A stretch of DNA of 64,000 nt from Acidovorax sp. (GCA_031277855.1 JAITLO010000034.1:62001-126000), one strand, 5' to 3'; positions 28,442-37,483 are shown, counted from the first letter of the stretch. Notes: generated by a model from the letters alone, not told the origin. A program made the numbers and translations.

Positions 28442-29758
28442 ATGAGTCTGGCAGTGGAGCGGGAAAGCAGTTCCCAGAGCGGGAGTGGGGAAGGCAGCTA
28501 TTGGGAAACCACAGGCTCGGGCGCACCTCGAAAGCATGAGCATGTGACCGTCATCGGCGCTGGCATTGTGGGCCTTGCAACGGCGGCGGTCCTGGTGCGC
28601 AGCGGGCGCGCGGTCACCGTCATGGATGAGTTGCAGGGGCCAGGCCATGGCACCAGCTGGGGCAATGGCTGCCAGCTCTCTTACGGTTATGTGGCACCGC
28701 TGGCGAACGAAGGGCTGTGGTCGGAGCTGCCACACCTTTTGTGCTCCAGTGATTCGCCTTTGAAGATCAGGCCCCGTCTGGACCCCGGGCAGTGGTCATG
28801 GATGCTGTCGTTTTTGCAGGCCTGCAATGCCCGCCGCTCCCGGCAATCGACGACAGAGCTGCTGGAGTTGGCGAAGCTGAGCCGGCAAGAGACGGAGCGC
28901 TGGTTGGCGATGGTCGAGCCTTCCGTGCTCAGCTATACCTGCCACGGCAAGGTGGTGGTGCTGCCCACGGAAGCGGCCCTGGCCAAGGCCATGCAGCAGA
29001 TGAAGCTGCAAGAGGGCCTGGGGCCTGTGCAACATGCTTTGACCGAAGAGGAGTGCCTGCGGCTGGAGCCTGCGCTGCAGCGCTTTCGCGGCAAGATGGC
29101 GGGCGCCATCCATACGCCCAGCGAGTGTGCGGTGGATTCGCTGGCGCTGTGCCGCAATCTGGAGCAGCAGCTGCGGGCGCGTGGGGTGGAGTTTCGCTAC
29201 GGCACCAAGGTCCTGGGCTTTGAACGTGCGGCGGGTGACAGCCACCGGGTGGCTGCGGTCGTGAGCGATCAGGGCAGGCTGGCGGTGGATGGCATGGTGT
29301 TGGCCGCCGGGGTCGGCAGCCGGGCCATTGCCCGTATGCTGGGCTTTTCCGTGCCTGTCTATCCCATGAAGGGCTACAGCATCACAGGGCGCATCCTCGA
29401 CTCCGAAGCTGTGCCCAGGGCCAGCATCACGGATGCAGCGAAAAAAGTCGTCTATGCCCGGATTGGCTCGCGGCTGCGCGTCGCCGGCTTTGCCGAGCTG
29501 CAGGGTTATGACAGTGCGCTGGATACGGCAAAGATTGAGGCCCTGGTTCAATATACGCACGAGGCCTTTGGATCGGCCGTGGAAATGGAGCCGGACTCCG
29601 CCTGGGCCGGGCTGCGTCCCGTTACTCCCACCTCGGTGCCCATCATCAGGCAGTCGCCCGTGAGCAATATGTTCCTGAACATAGGGCAGGGCGCCCTGGG
29701 GTTGACGCTGGCCTTTGGCTCGGCACGCCGCTTGGTGGAACTGATAGAAGCACGTTGA
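28442..29758 (+). CDS. FAD-dependent D-amino-acid dehydrogenase (DadA-like)
   Basis: 438 residues from ATG 28442 (GGAGGT upstream); a DAO-superfamily flavoprotein. The N-terminal 33 residues are unusually Ser/Gly-rich and precede the FAD-binding HVTVIGAGIVGLATAAVL (34-51). The substrate region and C-terminal FAD contact (GQGALGLTLAFGSARRLVELI) follow DadA. It oxidises D-amino acids to 2-imino acids/2-keto acids with electrons going to the respiratory chain. It is first in the cluster, 20 bases before the acyl-D-amino-acid deacylase. A glycine- or amine-oxidising relative is possible. Confidence 0.82.
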   Translation: MSLAVERESSSQSGSGEGSYWETTGSGAPRKHEHVTVIGAGIVGLATAAVLVRSGRAVTVMDELQGPGHGTSWGNGCQLSYGYVAPLANEGLWSELPHLLCSSDSPLKIRPRLDPGQWSWMLSFLQACNARRSRQSTTELLELAKLSRQETERWLAMVEPSVLSYTCHGKVVVLPTEAALAKAMQQMKLQEGLGPVQHALTEEECLRLEPALQRFRGKMAGAIHTPSECAVDSLALCRNLEQQLRARGVEFRYGTKVLGFERAAGDSHRVAAVVSDQGRLAVDGMVLAAGVGSRAIARMLGFSVPVYPMKGYSITGRILDSEAVPRASITDAAKKVVYARIGSRLRVAGFAELQGYDSALDTAKIEALVQYTHEAFGSAVEMEPDSAWAGLRPVTPTSVPIIRQSPVSNMFLNIGQGALGLTLAFGSARRLVELIEAR

Positions 29759-29778
29759 AAAAGTAGAGACAAGAAATC

Positions 29779-31230
29779 ATGAATGACCAGAAGTTTGACC
29801 TGCTGATTGTTGGCGGTACCGTGATTGACGGAACCCGACGCCCCGGATTCGTTGCCGATTTGGGCGTCAAGAATGGCCGGATTGCGGCCATCGGTGATCT
29901 TCAGCACTGCGAGGCGGCGCAGCGCATCGATGCCGCAGGGCTGGTGGTGGCGCCGGGCTTTATCGACTCCCATACCCACGACGACCAGGCCTTGTTGTCC
30001 ACACCCGATGTGCCATTCAAGGTCTCGCAGGGCGTGACCACGGTGGTCATAGGTAACTGCGGCATCAGCAGTGCCCCTGTGGTGACCGATGCCTCGCTGC
30101 CCGCACCGCTGAATCTGCTGGACGATGGCAGCGAACGCTACCCCACGTTCCGCGCCTATCTGGACGCACTGAGGCGTGCGCCTGCGGCTGTGAATGTGGT
30201 GCCCTTGGTGGGGCACACCACGCTGCGTGTGATGGCCATGCCCGCGCTGGACCGTACGGCCAGCGACGCGGAAATCGCGGTGATGCAGCAGCTGCTGGAG
30301 GAGGCACTTTCCGCTGGCGCCTTTGGCATGTCGACCGGCCCTTACTACCCTCCCGCGGCTGCGGCGACGACACAGGAGCTGATCGAGGTTTCCCGCCCCT
30401 TGGCGCCGAGAAAAGCACTGTATGTGACCCATATGCGCAACGAGGCCGATCGCTGCGTGGAGGCCATAGACGAAACTCTGGAGATCGGCCGCACCGCCGG
30501 TGTGCCGGTGCTTGTCTCGCACCACAAGCTGATGCGGCAGGCCAACTTCGGCAAGTCCGTGCAGACCCTGGAGAAAATCCAGAAGGCCATGGGCTGCCAA
30601 TGCGTATCGCTGGACTGCTATCCCTATACGGCCAGCTCGACCATGCTGCATCTGGATGAAGAGCGCCTGCAGGGCCGTGTGGTCATTGCATCCAGTGCCA
30701 GCCACCCCGAGATGCAGGGGCGCGATCTGCAAGACATCGCCGATGGCTGGGGCGTCTCGCGCGTGGAGGCCTCCAAGCGGCTGCAGCCCGCCAGCGCCAT
30801 CTACCACAGCATGGATGAGCAGGATGTGCAGCGCATTCTGGCGTTCGAGCGGACCATGGTGGGTTCCGATGGCATTCCGTCCAGTGACAGGCCCCATCCC
30901 CGCCTGTGGGGCACGTTCCCGCGTGTGCTGGGGCGCTATAGCCGCGACGTGGGGCTTTTCCCCCTGGAGACGGCGGTCTGGAAAATGACAGGTCTGACCG
31001 CCGAGGTTTTCGGTATCGAAGAGCGCGGTGTTTTGGCTCCCGGCATGCATGCCGACATCACCTTGTTTGACCCAGCGACCGTCAAGGACCTGGCGGATTA
31101 CGACAACCCCACCACGCCCGCGGCAGGAATCGAGGCGGTGTACGTGAATGGCGCGCTGACCTACCACCGTGGCCAACACAGCCAGGCCCGGGCCGGGCAG
31201 CTGTTAACGCCCGCCCATGCCAAGGCCTGA
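29779..31230 (+). CDS. N-acyl-D-amino-acid deacylase
   Basis: 483-residue amidohydrolase. All metal/catalytic positions known from D-aminoacylase (Alcaligenes DA1: C96, H67, H69, H220, H250, D366) are present with a constant offset of two: H65 and H67 in SHTHDD, C94 in GNCGISSAP, H218 in VTHMRNEADRC, H248 in VSHHK and D364 in VGSDGIPSSD. It removes the acyl group from N-acyl-D-amino acids, which feeds the dehydrogenase encoded just upstream. Cytoplasmic, no signal peptide. The agreement of six residues makes this one of the better functional calls in the window. Confidence 0.92.
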   Translation: MNDQKFDLLIVGGTVIDGTRRPGFVADLGVKNGRIAAIGDLQHCEAAQRIDAAGLVVAPGFIDSHTHDDQALLSTPDVPFKVSQGVTTVVIGNCGISSAPVVTDASLPAPLNLLDDGSERYPTFRAYLDALRRAPAAVNVVPLVGHTTLRVMAMPALDRTASDAEIAVMQQLLEEALSAGAFGMSTGPYYPPAAAATTQELIEVSRPLAPRKALYVTHMRNEADRCVEAIDETLEIGRTAGVPVLVSHHKLMRQANFGKSVQTLEKIQKAMGCQCVSLDCYPYTASSTMLHLDEERLQGRVVIASSASHPEMQGRDLQDIADGWGVSRVEASKRLQPASAIYHSMDEQDVQRILAFERTMVGSDGIPSSDRPHPRLWGTFPRVLGRYSRDVGLFPLETAVWKMTGLTAEVFGIEERGVLAPGMHADITLFDPATVKDLADYDNPTTPAAGIEAVYVNGALTYHRGQHSQARAGQLLTPAHAKA

Positions 31231-31297
31231 GGCGCCCTGGGCGTGATGGCATGCCATCCGCCACACCCTGTTTTTCACCAACACATCTCGCTTCACC

Positions 31298-31663
31298 ATG
31301 ACGGTCATACGCTACCCCAGCACCAAACCTCTGCCCTTGTCCAGCGCCACCCAGGCCGGGGGCTTTCTGTTCCTCTCGGGGGTGCTCCCCCTGGATGAGC
31401 AGGGCAAACCATTCAAGGGCGACATACAAGCCGAAACCCGTGCCGTGCTCAGAGAGATTGATGCGCTGCTGCTGGAGCGTGGTGCGAGCCGCAAGGACGT
31501 GGTGCGTGCCATGGTGTGGCTGGCCGATTTGAATGACTTTGCAGGCTTCAATGACGAATATGGTCGCTTTTTCGAAGGCCATCTGCCGGCGCGTTCCGCG
31601 GTGCAGGCCACTTTGAACCGTGGCGCCAGGGTGGAGATCGAGGTGCAGGCCTGGCTGGGCTGA
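31298..31663 (+). CDS. RidA/YjgF family enamine/imine deaminase
   Basis: 121 residues; the family fold is shown by SGVLPLDEQGKPFKGDIQAETRAVLREIDALL, VVRAMVWLADLNDFAGFNDEYGRFF and the C-terminal PARSAVQATLNRGARVEIEVQAWLG, which has the conserved Arg of the active site near position 105. RidA hydrolyses reactive 2-aminoacrylate and other 2-imino acids. Its placement after an imino-acid-producing dehydrogenase fits that role. 67 bases after the deacylase, same strand, likely same transcript. Confidence 0.88.
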   Translation: MTVIRYPSTKPLPLSSATQAGGFLFLSGVLPLDEQGKPFKGDIQAETRAVLREIDALLLERGASRKDVVRAMVWLADLNDFAGFNDEYGRFFEGHLPARSAVQATLNRGARVEIEVQAWLG

Positions 31664-31754
31664 CGGCCTGGACACTGCCGTGCATGCCTGGGCAGCAGGC
31701 AGTGCCCAGGGCCTGCGAGCCGCAGCGACAATAAGGACATCTTTGATGTCTTCA

Positions 31755-31774
31755 GCCCGGTGCTCCGGGCCTTT
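31755..31774 (+). terminator. Short GC hairpin with T tract before the LysR start
   Basis: GCCCGG (31755-31760), loop TGCT, CCGGGC (31765-31770) and a CTTTT tail that ends only two bases before the LysR start codon at 31777. It looks like a weak intrinsic terminator for the ridA transcript that also occupies the place where a ribosome site would be expected, so lysR would have a leader interfered with by structure. Confidence 0.5.
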
Positions 31775-31776
31775 TC

Positions 31777-32661
31777 ATGCGTTTACGTCATCTCGAGATT
31801 TTTCATGCGGTCATGCGCACAGGCTCTGTGAGCGGCGCGGCCGATGTGCTCAATCTGTCCCAGTCGGCGGCCAGCAAGGCGCTGAGCCAGGCAGAGCACA
31901 GCATTGGTTTGCGACTGTTCAATCGTGTGGCAGGCCGCTTGATTTCCACCCGCGAAGCCGAGCGCCTGTTTGCACAGACCTCGATCATGTTTGCACAGGC
32001 CGAGCGGATTCAGCGCCTGGCCCGGGACCTCAAACGCGACCCCGCCGATCAGCTGCGCATAGGCTGCCTGCCCAGCCTGGGCCTGGGGCTGATCCCGGAA
32101 GTGCTGCAAGACTTTCGCCAGCGCTGCCCCAAGGTTTCCATTGAAGTCGTCACCTGCAACGGCGATGAAATGATGGAGCGCATGCTGGCCCAGGAGCTGG
32201 ACATCGGGGTGTGCTTCAGGATGTCGCTCAAGCAGGGGCTGGAGTGCTCGGCCCTGGGCAGGATCAAGGTCGTCCATCTCAGCGCAGATGCTGCGGGTAC
32301 CTCCCCGGACAGCCCGGTTTCGCTGCAGTCGCTGGACTGGAGCCAGTACATAGGCATAGGTGGTGGCGATCCGCTGGCGCAGGAGATCGAAGACGCCTGT
32401 ATCCAGCTGCACCTGGAGCGGCCGGACCCTGGTATCGAGACCCGCACCTACTATGTGGCCGCAGCCCTGGCGCGCCAGAGGCTGGGGTTTGCCTTGGTGG
32501 ACGAGCTGACGGCCAGCATTGTGGGAACCAATGTGCAGACCCGGATGACTGCACCGGAAATCGCCGTCGAGGTCGTGGCCATTTACACGAGCAAGGTCCA
32601 GCGCAGCGTGGCGTTCGACACCTTGGTTCATGCCCTAGAGGGCAAGCTGCAGCACCTCTGA
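31777..32661 (+). CDS. LysR-family transcriptional regulator of the D-amino-acid cluster (candidate)
   Basis: 294 residues. The N-terminal winged helix-turn-helix reads RLRHLEIFHAVMRTGSVSGAADVLNLSQSAASKALSQAEHSIG (about 2-45) and the rest is the LysR substrate-binding domain. ATG 31777 is the canonical position; no Shine-Dalgarno is visible and a hairpin ends two bases upstream. It lies between the catabolic genes, which suggests it controls them, but binding sites were not identified. Its inducer is unknown; an N-acyl- or carbamoyl-D-amino acid is a guess. Confidence 0.88.
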   Translation: MRLRHLEIFHAVMRTGSVSGAADVLNLSQSAASKALSQAEHSIGLRLFNRVAGRLISTREAERLFAQTSIMFAQAERIQRLARDLKRDPADQLRIGCLPSLGLGLIPEVLQDFRQRCPKVSIEVVTCNGDEMMERMLAQELDIGVCFRMSLKQGLECSALGRIKVVHLSADAAGTSPDSPVSLQSLDWSQYIGIGGGDPLAQEIEDACIQLHLERPDPGIETRTYYVAAALARQRLGFALVDELTASIVGTNVQTRMTAPEIAVEVVAIYTSKVQRSVAFDTLVHALEGKLQHL

Positions 32662-32690
32662 GTGGGAAAGGCGCTGCAGCTGCTGCAGCG

Positions 32691-33641
32691 TCAGAGCGGC
32701 TCGCCGGCCCCGGTTCTTTCCACGATCAGGCCATAGTGTTCAGGCCGACGGTGTTTGGCAAAGTTGAAGATGTGCTCGCGGAAGTTGTCGCCCAGCGCAA
32801 GATCGGCGCGCACGCAGATCACCTCGTCTTCTTCGCTCAGGGTGCGCGCCACGATTTCTCCGGTGGGCGCGACGATCACCGAGCTGCCTATCATGTGATG
32901 GCCATCTTCCGAGCCGCATTTCGCCGCCGCTGCCACCCACAGGCAGTTCTGGTAGGCACCAGCCTGGACCGAGAGCAGGTGGGAGTGGGTGCGCAGATGG
33001 GCAGGCTCGTTCCAGTTGATGTTGAACGAGGGTGTGTTGTAGCCGAGTACCACCACCTCGGCGCTTTGCAGCGCCAGGACCCGATAGGTCTCGGGCCAGC
33101 GGCGGTCGTTGCACAAGCACATGCCCATGCGTGTGCCGTCGGCATCAAAGACCCGGAAGCCCTGGTCTCCGATCTCGAAGTATTTTTTCTCCAGGTGCTG
33201 GAAGGGCGCATCGGGTCGGTGGTCCGCATGCCCGGGCAGGTGAATCTTGCGGTACTTGCCTATGACGCTGCCGTCACGCCCGACGATCACGGCGGTATTG
33301 AAGGACCGGCCTTCGAGCGTGAGTTCTGCGTAGCCGATATAAAAGCCGACGCCCAGACGCCTGGCCTCATCAAACAAAGGCTGGGTGGCCGGTCCCGGCA
33401 TGGATTTTTCAAAAAAGCGCGCATGCGCTTGCGCATCCTCCATCCAGTAGCGGGGGAAGAATGTGGTCAGCGCCAGCTCGGGAAACGTCACGAACTGGGC
33501 CCCTCGGGAGTGGGCCTCGCGGAGCATTTCAACCAGGCGACCCACCACCTTCTCGCGGGTGTCTGAGAGGTGGATGGGGCCTAGCTGTGCAACGGCCAGC
33601 CCCAGCGTACGGGATGTGGAGGTCATGGGTGAGGATGGCAA
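32691..33641 (-). CDS. N-carbamoyl-D-amino-acid hydrolase (nitrilase superfamily)
   Basis: 316 residues with the Glu-Lys-Cys triad of carbon-nitrogen hydrolases: E55 in TFPELALTTFFPR, K132 in GKYRKIHLPG and C177 in MCLCNDRRWPE, the last being characteristic for D-carbamoylases. Spacings 55-132-177 are within three residues of those I recall for the Agrobacterium enzyme (47-127-172). It would convert N-carbamoyl-D-amino acids to free D-amino acids, ammonia and CO2. Convergent with the LysR gene. The start could instead be Met6. Cytoplasmic. Confidence 0.88.
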   Translation of the reverse strand: MPSSPMTSTSRTLGLAVAQLGPIHLSDTREKVVGRLVEMLREAHSRGAQFVTFPELALTTFFPRYWMEDAQAHARFFEKSMPGPATQPLFDEARRLGVGFYIGYAELTLEGRSFNTAVIVGRDGSVIGKYRKIHLPGHADHRPDAPFQHLEKKYFEIGDQGFRVFDADGTRMGMCLCNDRRWPETYRVLALQSAEVVVLGYNTPSFNINWNEPAHLRTHSHLLSVQAGAYQNCLWVAAAAKCGSEDGHHMIGSSVIVAPTGEIVARTLSEEDEVICVRADLALGDNFREHIFNFAKHRRPEHYGLIVERTGAGEPL

Positions 33642-33674
33642 GTCAAGAAAAACAAGTGGCAGAACCGGGCAGTG

Positions 33675-34643
33675 TCAATCTATCTTGGCACCGCTTTGGC
33701 GCACCACCTCACCCCACTTCACACGCTCCGTGGAGATGAGCTCGCGCAGCTGCGCAGGTGTGCCTCCCATGGGCATGAAGGCCAGCTGGTTCAATTGCTG
33801 GAGCGTGCGCGGATCCTTGAGGATGTCGTTGAGGTCCTTGTTGATACGCAGCACGATGTCTTGTGGCGTGTTGGGGGGCGCCATAAAGCCGCCCCAGGCC
33901 GTGATTTCAAAACCGGGTACGCCTGCTTCGTCCATGGTCGGAATGTCGGGGTAGACCTTGGAGCGTTCCTTGGTGGTGACGGCCAAGGCGCGCAGTTTGC
34001 CGCCGGTGACGTTGGGCATGGCCGAGGCCATGTTGTCGAACATGAACTCGATATTGCCTCCCATCAGATCGTTCATGGCTTGCGGGGCGCCCTTGTACGG
34101 GATGTGCTGGCCGCGCATGCCGGTCTGGGTCTTCATCAGCTCGGCCGCCAGGTGGCCGGAAGTGCCGGTGCCGCCCGAGCCAAAGGAGAACTGCTTGTTG
34201 GCAGATTGCTTGGACAGGCTGATGAGTTCGCGCACGCTTTTGATTGGCGAAGAGGCGCTCACCACCAGCACGCTGGGCGTACGCACCAGCAGCGCGATGG
34301 GCTCCAGACGCGCTGGGTCGTAGGGGAGTTTGGAAAAAAGAAACTCGTTGGTGGTCAGCGTGGCGTTGTTGCCATAGGCCAGTGTGTAGCCATCGGGCGC
34401 TGCCGTCATCAGCGCCTGCATGCCGATATTGCCTGCTGCGCCGGGGCGGTTTTCCACCACCACGGGCTGGTTGAGTTTCTTGGCCAGCTCGTTGCCAAAC
34501 AGCCGGGTGAGGATGTCCGGGCTGCTGCCTGCCGCCGCGGGGACGATGATCTTCACGGGCCGCTCCGGCCACGCGGCCAGGGCCGCAGATGTTGCGAGCA
34601 GTGATGCTGCGGCCAGAACCACGTGGGCTTTTTTCAAGGTCAT
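33675..34643 (-). CDS. Bug/TctC family periplasmic substrate-binding protein
   Basis: 322 residues from ATG 34643, preceded by CGGAGA. N-terminal signal peptide (MTLKKAHVVLAAASLLATSAALA), then a tripartite-tricarboxylate receptor (Bug) fold with WPERPVKIIVPAAAGSSPDILTRLFG and VVENRPGAAGNIGMQAL (about 25-75). These binders usually recognise organic acids or amides; no TctAB membrane partner is encoded here, which is common for Bug genes. Downstream of the N-carbamoyl hydrolase on the same strand order (it is upstream of it in transcription direction, 33 bases), so it may bind the substrate of this cluster. Confidence 0.85.
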   Translation of the reverse strand: MTLKKAHVVLAAASLLATSAALAAWPERPVKIIVPAAAGSSPDILTRLFGNELAKKLNQPVVVENRPGAAGNIGMQALMTAAPDGYTLAYGNNATLTTNEFLFSKLPYDPARLEPIALLVRTPSVLVVSASSPIKSVRELISLSKQSANKQFSFGSGGTGTSGHLAAELMKTQTGMRGQHIPYKGAPQAMNDLMGGNIEFMFDNMASAMPNVTGGKLRALAVTTKERSKVYPDIPTMDEAGVPGFEITAWGGFMAPPNTPQDIVLRINKDLNDILKDPRTLQQLNQLAFMPMGGTPAQLRELISTERVKWGEVVRQSGAKID

Positions 34644-34830
34644 CTTTGTCTCCGAGATTATTGGTAGGTAATAGTCTGTGCAAGTATCGGCAAGCGGTGA
34701 CCGTGAGACCAGTGAAAAAATAGGGGCAGGGTAGTCGTTTTTGCTGCTCACCTTCTCTGGCCCGCTGCATCCATGCTCGAAGGTCGTCAAGAGACGCGCA
34801 GAGGCAAGGGCAGATTTTTGTGCGCGCACC

Positions 34831-34896
34831 GAAGACGCAGGCGAAAACCTGTGGCGTGCTTTCTTTGTCAGCCCCTGGCCGGTGCATTCCCATCTG
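34831..34896 (+). pseudogene. Remnant of a 3-hydroxyisobutyryl-CoA hydrolase-like gene (3' end)
   Basis: The plus strand reads EDAGENLWRAFFVSPWPVHS in frame, very close to the C-terminal EDVPEDLWRAFFVSPWPAHS of the hydrolase gene at 26974-28071 (nucleotides 27982-28048 align with about 34831-34896). No upstream domain, start or full frame is present, so this is best read as a fragment left by rearrangement. A structural intergenic repeat containing the same coding motif is an alternative. Confidence 0.5.
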
Positions 34897-34925
34897 CGGG
34901 CCAGGGGCAGGGCCGTAGGAGGGGG

Positions 34926-36521
34926 TCAATCCATTTGGAGTGCTGGGTCAGAGTTGGGCAGGGCTTCTCTGTTGCTGCTTAGGCGAAAGGCCTGCACCGT
35001 GGCCTGCAGATCCTGGGACTGGGCGTGCAAATGGGCGGCGGCAGCGCTGGATTCTTCCACCAGGGCGGCATTCTGCTGTGTCATCTGGTCGAGCTGGGCA
35101 ATGCTTTGGTTGACCTGGGCCGCGCCCTGGCTTTGCTCGCGGTTGGCGGCGTTGACCTCGCTGACGATGTCTTGCACGCGGGTGACGTTGTCCAGAATGT
35201 CGCGCATGGATGCACTGGCCTGCTGCACCTGTTCGCTGTTGGCCTTGACGCTGCCCAGGTTGGAGTCGATCAGGCTGCGAATCTCCTTGGCGGCTGTGGC
35301 GCTGCGCTGGGCCAGGGCACGCACCTCGCCGGCCACCACGGCAAAGCCGCGGCCTTGCTCGCCAGCGCGGGCTGCTTCCACGGCGGCGTTCAGCGCCAGG
35401 ATATTGGTCTGAAAGGCAATGCCATCGATGACGCCGATGATGTCGCCAATCTTCTGGCTGCTGCGGTGGATGTCTTCCATGGTCTGCTGCATCTGCTGCG
35501 CCACGGCATGGCCCTTGTGGGTGGCATCGCAGGAGCTGCGGGCCAGTTGCTCGGCCTGGCGGGTGGCATCTGCGCAGTGCAGGGCGGAGCTGCTCAACTC
35601 TTCGATAGCGCTGGCGCTTTCTTCCAGGTTGGCGGCCGTATGCTCGGTGCGCTGGCTCAGGTCGTTGCTGCCGCTGGCCACCTGGGCGCTGGCGGTGGCA
35701 ATGCTTTGGGCAGCCATCAGCACGCGTGCCAGTGTCTGGTTCAGCGTGCTGCGCATCTGGTCCATGGCCTGCAGCAGCTGGCCGGGTTCGTCGCTGTGGT
35801 AGCGGGTTTGTGCGCTGCCGCTCAAATCCAGTGTGGCCATGGCGCGTGCGGCGGCCGTGGCCTGGCGCAAGGGGCTGGTGATGCTGCGGGTGACCCGCCA
35901 CGACAGCACGCAGCCCAGAACCAGTGCCGCGAGCGTGAAGACCGTCAGCTGCAGCGTGCTGGCCTGGCGGGCGTGTTCGCTGGCGGCTGCCAGCTCGTCA
36001 AAGCGCTGGCGTTGCTTGTCGGCCAGCAGGGCCACGGACTGCAGATAGGCACGCATCGTGGGCTCGAACTGCTCGGTGAAAACGCGGTGGGCGCCACTGG
36101 CATCGCCGCTGGCCTTCAGGCTGGCGATTTGCTTGCGCTGTGCCAGATAGGTGTCGCGCAGCTGCGAGGACTGGGCCAGCATGGCCAGCTGCTGCGGGTC
36201 GCTGAGGTGGGCGTTGATGATTTCCATCTGCCGCGCGGTGTCGGCCGTGGCATCCTTGGTGGCCTGGTCGAAATACTGCACCAGGCTGTCATCGCTGCTC
36301 TTGGCAATAGCGGCCGCGCGTTGCACGCCGGCGGTGACGTTCATGGACCAGTCCTTGAGGGCGCGCTCTGTCACCAACACATCGGAGAGCATGGTGCGCA
36401 GCACGGCGTCTTGCTGGGTGGACTGGTAGATGGCCAGACCGCTGCCGGTCAGAAACAGCACCATGATGCTGGCGATCAGTGCGGCCAGCTTGCGGCCAAT
36501 CGGCCAATTTGCCAAAGACAT
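34926..36521 (-). CDS. Methyl-accepting chemotaxis protein
   Basis: 531 residues with the usual chemoreceptor order: N-terminal membrane helix (about 10-30), a periplasmic four-helix sensor of about 160 residues (TarH/4HB-type), a second helix (about 195-215), HAMP, and a long cytoplasmic signalling coiled coil with the hairpin tip (GIAFQTNILALNAAVEAARAGEQGRGFAVVAGEVRALAQRS). Start ATG 36521 has GGGAG upstream. The short C-terminus lacks the NWETF-type pentapeptide for CheR docking. Ligand unknown; no other che genes nearby. Confidence 0.93.
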   Translation of the reverse strand: MSLANWPIGRKLAALIASIMVLFLTGSGLAIYQSTQQDAVLRTMLSDVLVTERALKDWSMNVTAGVQRAAAIAKSSDDSLVQYFDQATKDATADTARQMEIINAHLSDPQQLAMLAQSSQLRDTYLAQRKQIASLKASGDASGAHRVFTEQFEPTMRAYLQSVALLADKQRQRFDELAAASEHARQASTLQLTVFTLAALVLGCVLSWRVTRSITSPLRQATAAARAMATLDLSGSAQTRYHSDEPGQLLQAMDQMRSTLNQTLARVLMAAQSIATASAQVASGSNDLSQRTEHTAANLEESASAIEELSSSALHCADATRQAEQLARSSCDATHKGHAVAQQMQQTMEDIHRSSQKIGDIIGVIDGIAFQTNILALNAAVEAARAGEQGRGFAVVAGEVRALAQRSATAAKEIRSLIDSNLGSVKANSEQVQQASASMRDILDNVTRVQDIVSEVNAANREQSQGAAQVNQSIAQLDQMTQQNAALVEESSAAAAHLHAQSQDLQATVQAFRLSSNREALPNSDPALQMD

Positions 36522-36854
36522 TTTTACTCCCGAAACCTGCCGTCCTGGTGTCGCGCCTTTGTTGGATGTCCGTAGCCGCGACCGGTTTTGCTGGGGGAAT
36601 CACGGGTTGACGGCAGTGAATCTAATTGTTACAGGTGTAAATGTGACGGGCGTATGACGTGGCGAGCTGCGGTTTAAGCTGCATCAAGCTTGGGTAAAAA
36701 AAGATGGTATGCAGCGCATATCGCCATCCGGTGTTCAGCAAAAACAAGAGCTGCCTGTGCTTATCTGTTCAGCATCTCCCTGATTTTTCGTCAGGAAGTG
36801 CTTGCCAGATAGGCGCAGGCAGCTCTGTATTTGGAAGCGACAACCGCTGCGGTC
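36522..36854. other. 333-base intergenic region
   Basis: Between the chemoreceptor start (minus) and the smpB stop (minus). It should hold the chemoreceptor promoter; I searched for a sigma-28-type flagellar promoter and did not see a good one. A weak CCTGA/TCAGG hairpin near 36778-36795 could be part of smpB termination. The many open frames have no protein features. Confidence 0.5.
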
Positions 36855-37331
36855 TCAACGGTGGCGGCTTTTCATGGCGCGCTCCACCTCGCGCTTGCCT
36901 TCGCGGTCCTTGATCACATCGCGCTTGTCGTGCTCGGCCTTGCCCTTGGCCAGGGCAATATCGCACTTCACCAAGCCGTTTTTCCAGTGCAGATTGATGG
37001 GCACCAGGGTGTAGCCTTTTTGGTCGACCTTGGCCGTCAGGCGCTCGATATCGGCCTTTTTGAGCAGCAGCTTTTTGATGCGCGCCGCGTCGGGGTTGAC
37101 GTGGGTGGAGGCGGTCTTGAGTGGGTTGATCTGGCAGCCCAGCAGGAACATCTCGCCGCTTTTGATCAGCACATAGCCATCGGTGAGCTGCACCTTGCCT
37201 TCACGCAGAGCCTTCACTTCCCAGCCGTGCAGCACAATGCCCGCTTCATAGCGCTCTTCAAAAAAGTAGTTGAACGCCGCTTTCTTGTTGTCTGCAATGC
37301 GCGACGGAGTTTCGGTTTTTTTCGTTGCCAT
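36855..37331 (-). CDS. smpB: SsrA-binding protein SmpB
   Basis: 158 residues, the tmRNA partner in trans-translation. Conserved elements: [42 protein letters not shown] (about 13-52), the tmRNA-contact PHERK-like INPLK stretch and the basic C-terminal tail [13 protein letters not shown]. No ssrA RNA gene was found in the window. It is divergent from ratA. Confidence 0.97.
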   Translation of the reverse strand: MATKKTETPSRIADNKKAAFNYFFEERYEAGIVLHGWEVKALREGKVQLTDGYVLIKSGEMFLLGCQINPLKTASTHVNPDAARIKKLLLKKADIERLTAKVDQKGYTLVPINLHWKNGLVKCDIALAKGKAEHDKRDVIKDREGKREVERAMKSRHR

Positions 37332-37483
37332 GGGTTCTTTGATACGGTGCGCCCCGTGCCGGCAGGGCTCTCTCTACAATGGGCGCTTTGCCGCATACAG
37401 TGATTCTAGTTTCGCACGGGCCGCCGTGCCGCCAGCGCTCGCTATTCCCCGCGCGCGGCGATAAGCCCCCGTGTTGCCTGCCG

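Noticed and set aside
31746-32144. Overlapping frame with a decent ribosome site inside lysR
   Set aside because: Arg/Ser/Pro/Gly-rich text without domain features; more likely a frame-shifted shadow of lysR. Kept only as part of the start-context finding.
34241-34474. Frames opposite the Bug receptor as genes
   Set aside because: They mirror the receptor, which has a proper signal peptide and family match.
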